Below are positions 56,351-64,000 of a stretch of DNA of 64,000 bases, one piece after another. The DNA is from Haematococcus lacustris (Eukaryota > Chlorophyta > Chlorophyceae > Chlamydomonadales > Haematococcaceae). The DNA lies in NCBI GenBank assembly GCA_030144725.1, contig JASKMD010000008.1:6079976-6143975 (forward strand). The letters are read 5' to 3'. A program made the position numbers and the translations under genes. The first letter of the stretch is position 1; each line of letters starts with the position of its first letter. The notes beneath the pieces were generated by a model that was not told the origin of the DNA, ran no database searches, and saw nothing but the letters and a program-made list of their open reading frames with translations.

Positions 56351-56616
56351 TGTGTGCCCCCTTTGTTGAGCTGTCACCAGCTTACAATTAGTGCATGCAG
56401 GTCATGCCAACTCTAGACTATAGCCCTCGGGTCAGGCAATAGTGTAGGTGGTAGGCGGGCTCATGTGCCATGTGCACTGGGTTTACTCCACACAGCCCAA
56501 TAACACTGTTTGAGTCGGATCTAGTTAGTGGCTGCTAGTGGCTGCTAGTTAGTGGCTGCTAGTAGGTACTTCTGATCCGGCTCAAATGGAGGCCCTAGTG
56601 AGGGACAAGGGGGCTG
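56351..56616 (+). ncRNA. Fanzor family B 3' non-coding block and element end, candidate guide-RNA region
   Basis: It follows the Fanzor stop codon directly and ends GGAGGCCCTAGTGAGGGACA then AGGGGGCTG. Its reverse complement, or parts of it, occur alone at 60722-60906, 57457-57545 and 62473-62524. A TAGTGGCTGC short tandem repeat lies at 56523-56566. RNA function is inferred from position only. Confidence 0.45.
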
Positions 56617-56628
56617 AGTTATACTGTA
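56612..56628. repeat. 17-bp direct repeat right of the Fanzor family B copy
   Basis: GGCTGAGTTATACTGTA; partner at 55534-55550 with one mismatch. Confidence 0.5.
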
Positions 56629-56923
56629 AGTCGGTCAGCTCGGTATGTCCTTCACGCCTTGACGACTAAACAAACGCGCTCGGCTTAGATGCGGCGCAAT
56701 GTCACGAAAGGTGGGGGGGGGGGGGGCTTTCAGCGCATAGTTGGGCTCAAGACAGGCTACTACAGCAGGAATGACCGCGAGCCAAGCTGAACAGCCGACC
56801 ATTAGGTCCGAGTTAGCTTCATAAATGATATTCAGTCAAAATTCAAATTCCAAGCTCAACCAGCGTTCCCCGCAATCTGGTCGAGGGTTTATGCTTGCTA
56901 TCGTAACTACTCTCACAAATGCG

Positions 56924-61346
<4,423 letters not shown>

Positions 61347-62472
61347 TCCCCACTGATGTGGCAGCTTGTGATGCGTGGCAAAGCTTGTGGAGGGGCACAC
61401 AGATTGGGCCGTGGTGAGCTTGGGCAGCAGGTTGTGGTGTGGGCTACAGGTGAGCAGTGGGAGGGTGGGTGCAAGGCGGGGCGAGGCTATTGTGGGCAGC
61501 AGCCGGCAGGCCAGCCAGCAGTGCAGGCACACATGATCTGGCCACCATGATGGCTTCCGCACACGGCGAGGATGTGCTTCATAAGTACAAGGGAGGAGTG
61601 TACTTGCCGCTGGCGTGTCAGGGAGACTGGCGGCCAGCTGGGGCGACGAGCCATGTCTCAACTGGGGTACAGCCCACACAAGTGGTGAGTGTGCAGCAGG
61701 TGGCTTGCATGAGGTGTCAGACCCATCGGCCTATGCCACCTTGACCCACTGGTCAGGCCTCGCTGCACCCTGGCCTGGCCTGTTGTGCCCTAGCAGGATG
61801 GCAGTAGGAGCACCAGGTATGTGCAAAGCAGGTGCCAGCTGGCGGCATGGGGATGTACGGATTAGGCGCTGCGTGCCGGGGCGCATTTGTGAATCATACC
61901 GCGCGATCCACTAATTTGTGGCGGGTGCTTTGCTGAGTGACACGCGATGCAGCGGTGAAGAAGCACTTGTATAAGAGGCGCGATTGAATTGATGTGTGTT
62001 CATGAGTCCGTGTTGAATTAGATATGTTTGTCTGAATTGCTGTATATGTAGGGGGGGCTTGCCACAACTTGAGGGGTTGAGAGGCTTGTACAGTGGCACT
62101 TGTACATTTAGGTGGGCCATGTCGTCCAGTGCACATTATTAGTTGTTTTATTTCGTTCGTAGTCGACCTTGGACACTGTGGGTAGCACATGAGTAGCGGG
62201 CTCGGCCGTGGCATGCATGCGGACTGATAGGCGGACTTTCTCCATTTCTTATCTTTTTTACTCTTCCCTTTCTCCCTTTCTCCCCGTAGGGATGTGATGT
62301 AAGCATGGCAGCGCAGTGATCACCACACAAGAGACGTGGTGAGGAGTACTACTGCTTTGCTGACCAACCTGTTGACGATCTCAGCTCTCAGCTCCTGGCG
62401 CCCCCCTTCATTGCCAATTAACACAGCCAAGGTCCATCTGCTACAGGCAAGGCCGAGAGTTCTAGCCAGAAG
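61347..62472. other. Downstream region of the kinase, no gene recognised
   Basis: A short plus ORF (MMASAHGEDVLHKYKGG.., near 61548-61683) ending at a donor-like GTGAGT is the only suggestive coding piece; it is too weak to call. TGTAA occurs at 62298-62302, about 950 nt below the kinase stop. 61900-62160 is AT-rich relative to the surroundings. Confidence 0.4.
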
Positions 62473-62524
62473 CAGCCCCCTTATCCCTCACTAGGGCCTC
62501 CATTTGAGTCGGACCACTAGGGAA
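62473..62524 (-). mobile_element. Solo Fanzor family B end
   Basis: CAGCCCCCTTATCCCTCACT then AGGGCCTCCATTTGAGTCGG and ACCACTAGGG, the same terminus as at 56616 read in reverse. Confidence 0.65.
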
Positions 62525-62627
62525 CGGCTGAGTGGGAGAGCGGGGCTGGGGGTGAGCGCCGGCATGGACTCACTCGCAAGAGTAAACGCGCCGCTTGCCA
62601 GGAGGCGCAGTAACTCGCAGCTGCCGC

Positions 62628-64000
62628 CCCGCCCCGCCCCGCCCCGCCCCGCCCCGCCCCGCCCCGCCCCGCCCCGCCCCGCCCCGCCCCGCCCCGCCCC
62701 GCCCCGCCCCGCCCCGCCCCGCCCCGCCCCGCCCCGCCCCGCCCCGCCCCGCCCCGCCCCGCCCCGCCCCGCCCCGCCCCGCCCCGCCCCGCCCCGCCCC
62801 GCCCCGCCCCGCCCCGCCCCGCCCCGCCCCGCCCCGCCCCGCCCCGCCCCGCCCCGCCCCGCCCCGCCCCGCCCCGCCCCGCCCCGCCCCGCCCCGCCCC
62901 GCCCCGCCCCGCCCCGCCCCGCCCCGCCCCGCCCCGCCCCGCCCCGCCCCGCCCGCCCCGCCCCGCCCCGCCCCGCCCCGCCCCGCCCCGCCCCGCCCCG
63001 CCCCGCCCCGCCCCGCCCCGCCCCGCCCCGCCCCGCCCCGCCCCGCCCCGCCCCGCCCCGCCCCGCCCCGCCCCGCCCCGCCCCGCCCCGCCCCGCCCCG
63101 CCCGCCCCGCCCCGCCCCGCCCCGCCCCGCCCCGCCCCGCCCCGCCCCGCCCCGCCCCGCCCCGCCCCGCCCCGCCCCGCCCCGCCCCGCCCCGCCCCGC
63201 CCCGCCCCGCCCCGCCCCGCCCCGCCCCGCCCCGCCCCGCCCCGCCCCGCCCCGCCCCGCCCCGCCCCGCCCCGCCCCGCCCCGCCCCGCCCCGCCCCGC
63301 CCCGCCCCGCCCCGCCCCGCCCCGCCCCGCCCCGCCCCGCCCCGCCCCGCCCCGCCCCGCCCCGCCCCGCCCCGCCCCGCCCCGCCCCGCCCCGCCCCGC
63401 CCCGCCCCGCCCCGCCCCGCCCCGCCCCGCCCCGCCCCGCCCCGCCCCGCCCCGCCCCGCCCCGCCCCGCCCCGCCCCGCCCCGCCCCGCCCCGCCCCGC
63501 CCCGCCCCGCCCCGCCCCGCCCCGCCCCGCCCCGCCCGCCCCGCCCCGCCCCGCCCCGCCCCGCCCCGCCCCGCCCCGCCCCGCCCCGCCCCGCCCCGCC
63601 CCGCCCCGCCCCGCCCCGCCCCGCCCCGCCCCGCCCCGCCCCGCCCCGCCCCGCCCCGCCCCGCCCCGCCCCGCCCCGCCCCGCCCCGCCCCGCCCCGCC
63701 CCGCCCCGCCCCGCCCCGCCCCGCCCCGCCCCGCCCCGCCCCGCCCCGCCCCGCCCCGCCCCGCCCCGCCCCGCCCCGCCCCGCCCCGCCCCGCCCCGCC
63801 CCGCCCCGCCCCGCCCCGCCCCGCCCCGCCCCGCCCCGCCCCGCCCCGCCCCGCCCCGCCCCGCCCCGCCCCGCCCCGCCCCGCCCCGCCCCGCCCCGCC
63901 CCGCCCCGCCCCGCCCCGCCCCGCCCCGCCCCGCCCCGCCCCGCCCCGCCCCGCCCCGCCCCGCCCCGCCCCGCCCCGCCCCGCCCCGCCCCGCCCCGCC
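62628..64000. repeat. CCCCG pentanucleotide array reaching the window end
   Basis: About 275 CCCCG units with three register slips (near 62953, 63101 and 63537). It has the same unit as 1844-3699 in the opposite strand sense and continues beyond 64000. Confidence 0.98.

Noticed and set aside
61548..61683. Short plus ORF MMASAHGEDVLHKYKGG.. as an extra kinase exon or new gene
   Set aside because: The kinase already ends in frame at 61346 and no partner exon was found.

Overview
The window looks like nuclear DNA of a chlorophycean green alga. It is GC-rich, its genes are cut into many short exons by GT..AG introns, and several genes have TGTAA (the usual volvocine polyadenylation signal) downstream. 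Low-complexity Gln/Ala/Gly-rich protein segments are common, and long G/C-rich tandem arrays fill introns and spacers. Chlamydomonadales (for example a Haematococcus-like alga) is an inference from these traits, not a database result. No bacterial operon, rRNA, tRNA or CRISPR array was recognised. All exon models below come from reading splice sites and frames by eye; in every complete model the exon phases close exactly.

Layout. 1-1812 is a partial inverted copy of a protein-kinase locus whose full version lies at 56924-61346. It carries a small insertion that is the 3' end of a Fanzor-type element. 1844-3699 is a GGGGC array. 4664-6208 (-) is a six-exon hemerythrin-domain gene. 6939-10812 (-) is a five-exon SRPK-like kinase with degenerate motifs. 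11168-14309 is a 3.1-kb mobile element with 17-bp flanking direct repeats that encodes a broken Fanzor protein (eukaryotic TnpB relative). 15818-27721 (-) is an 18-exon SMARCAD1/Fun30/CHR19-type chromatin remodeller, about 1238 aa. 29610-35139 (-) is a SAND-like-domain gene. 35995-42922 (+) is a complete 19-exon coatomer beta-subunit gene (949 aa). 43255-43726 is a hAT-type MITE with an 8-bp target duplication. 44726-51546 (+) encodes an unrecognised Cys-rich then Gln/Gly/Ala-rich protein of about 1424 aa. 52104-56628 is a repeat-rich zone with a SAP-like ORF, a 1.28-kb CCCAG array and two decayed C-terminal copies of a second Fanzor family. 56924-61346 (+) is a ten-exon SnRK2/CAMK-like kinase (338 aa), and 62628-64000 is a CCCCG array running off the window.

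The housekeeping genes (vesicle coat, chromatin remodelling, kinases, hemerythrin) show no operon-like functional link. What ties the window together is mobile DNA: two families of Fanzor-encoding elements (called A and B here) with conserved non-coding 3' blocks that are candidate guide-RNA regions, their solo ends inside introns, and tandem arrays that fill introns, including one inside the Fanzor gene itself.
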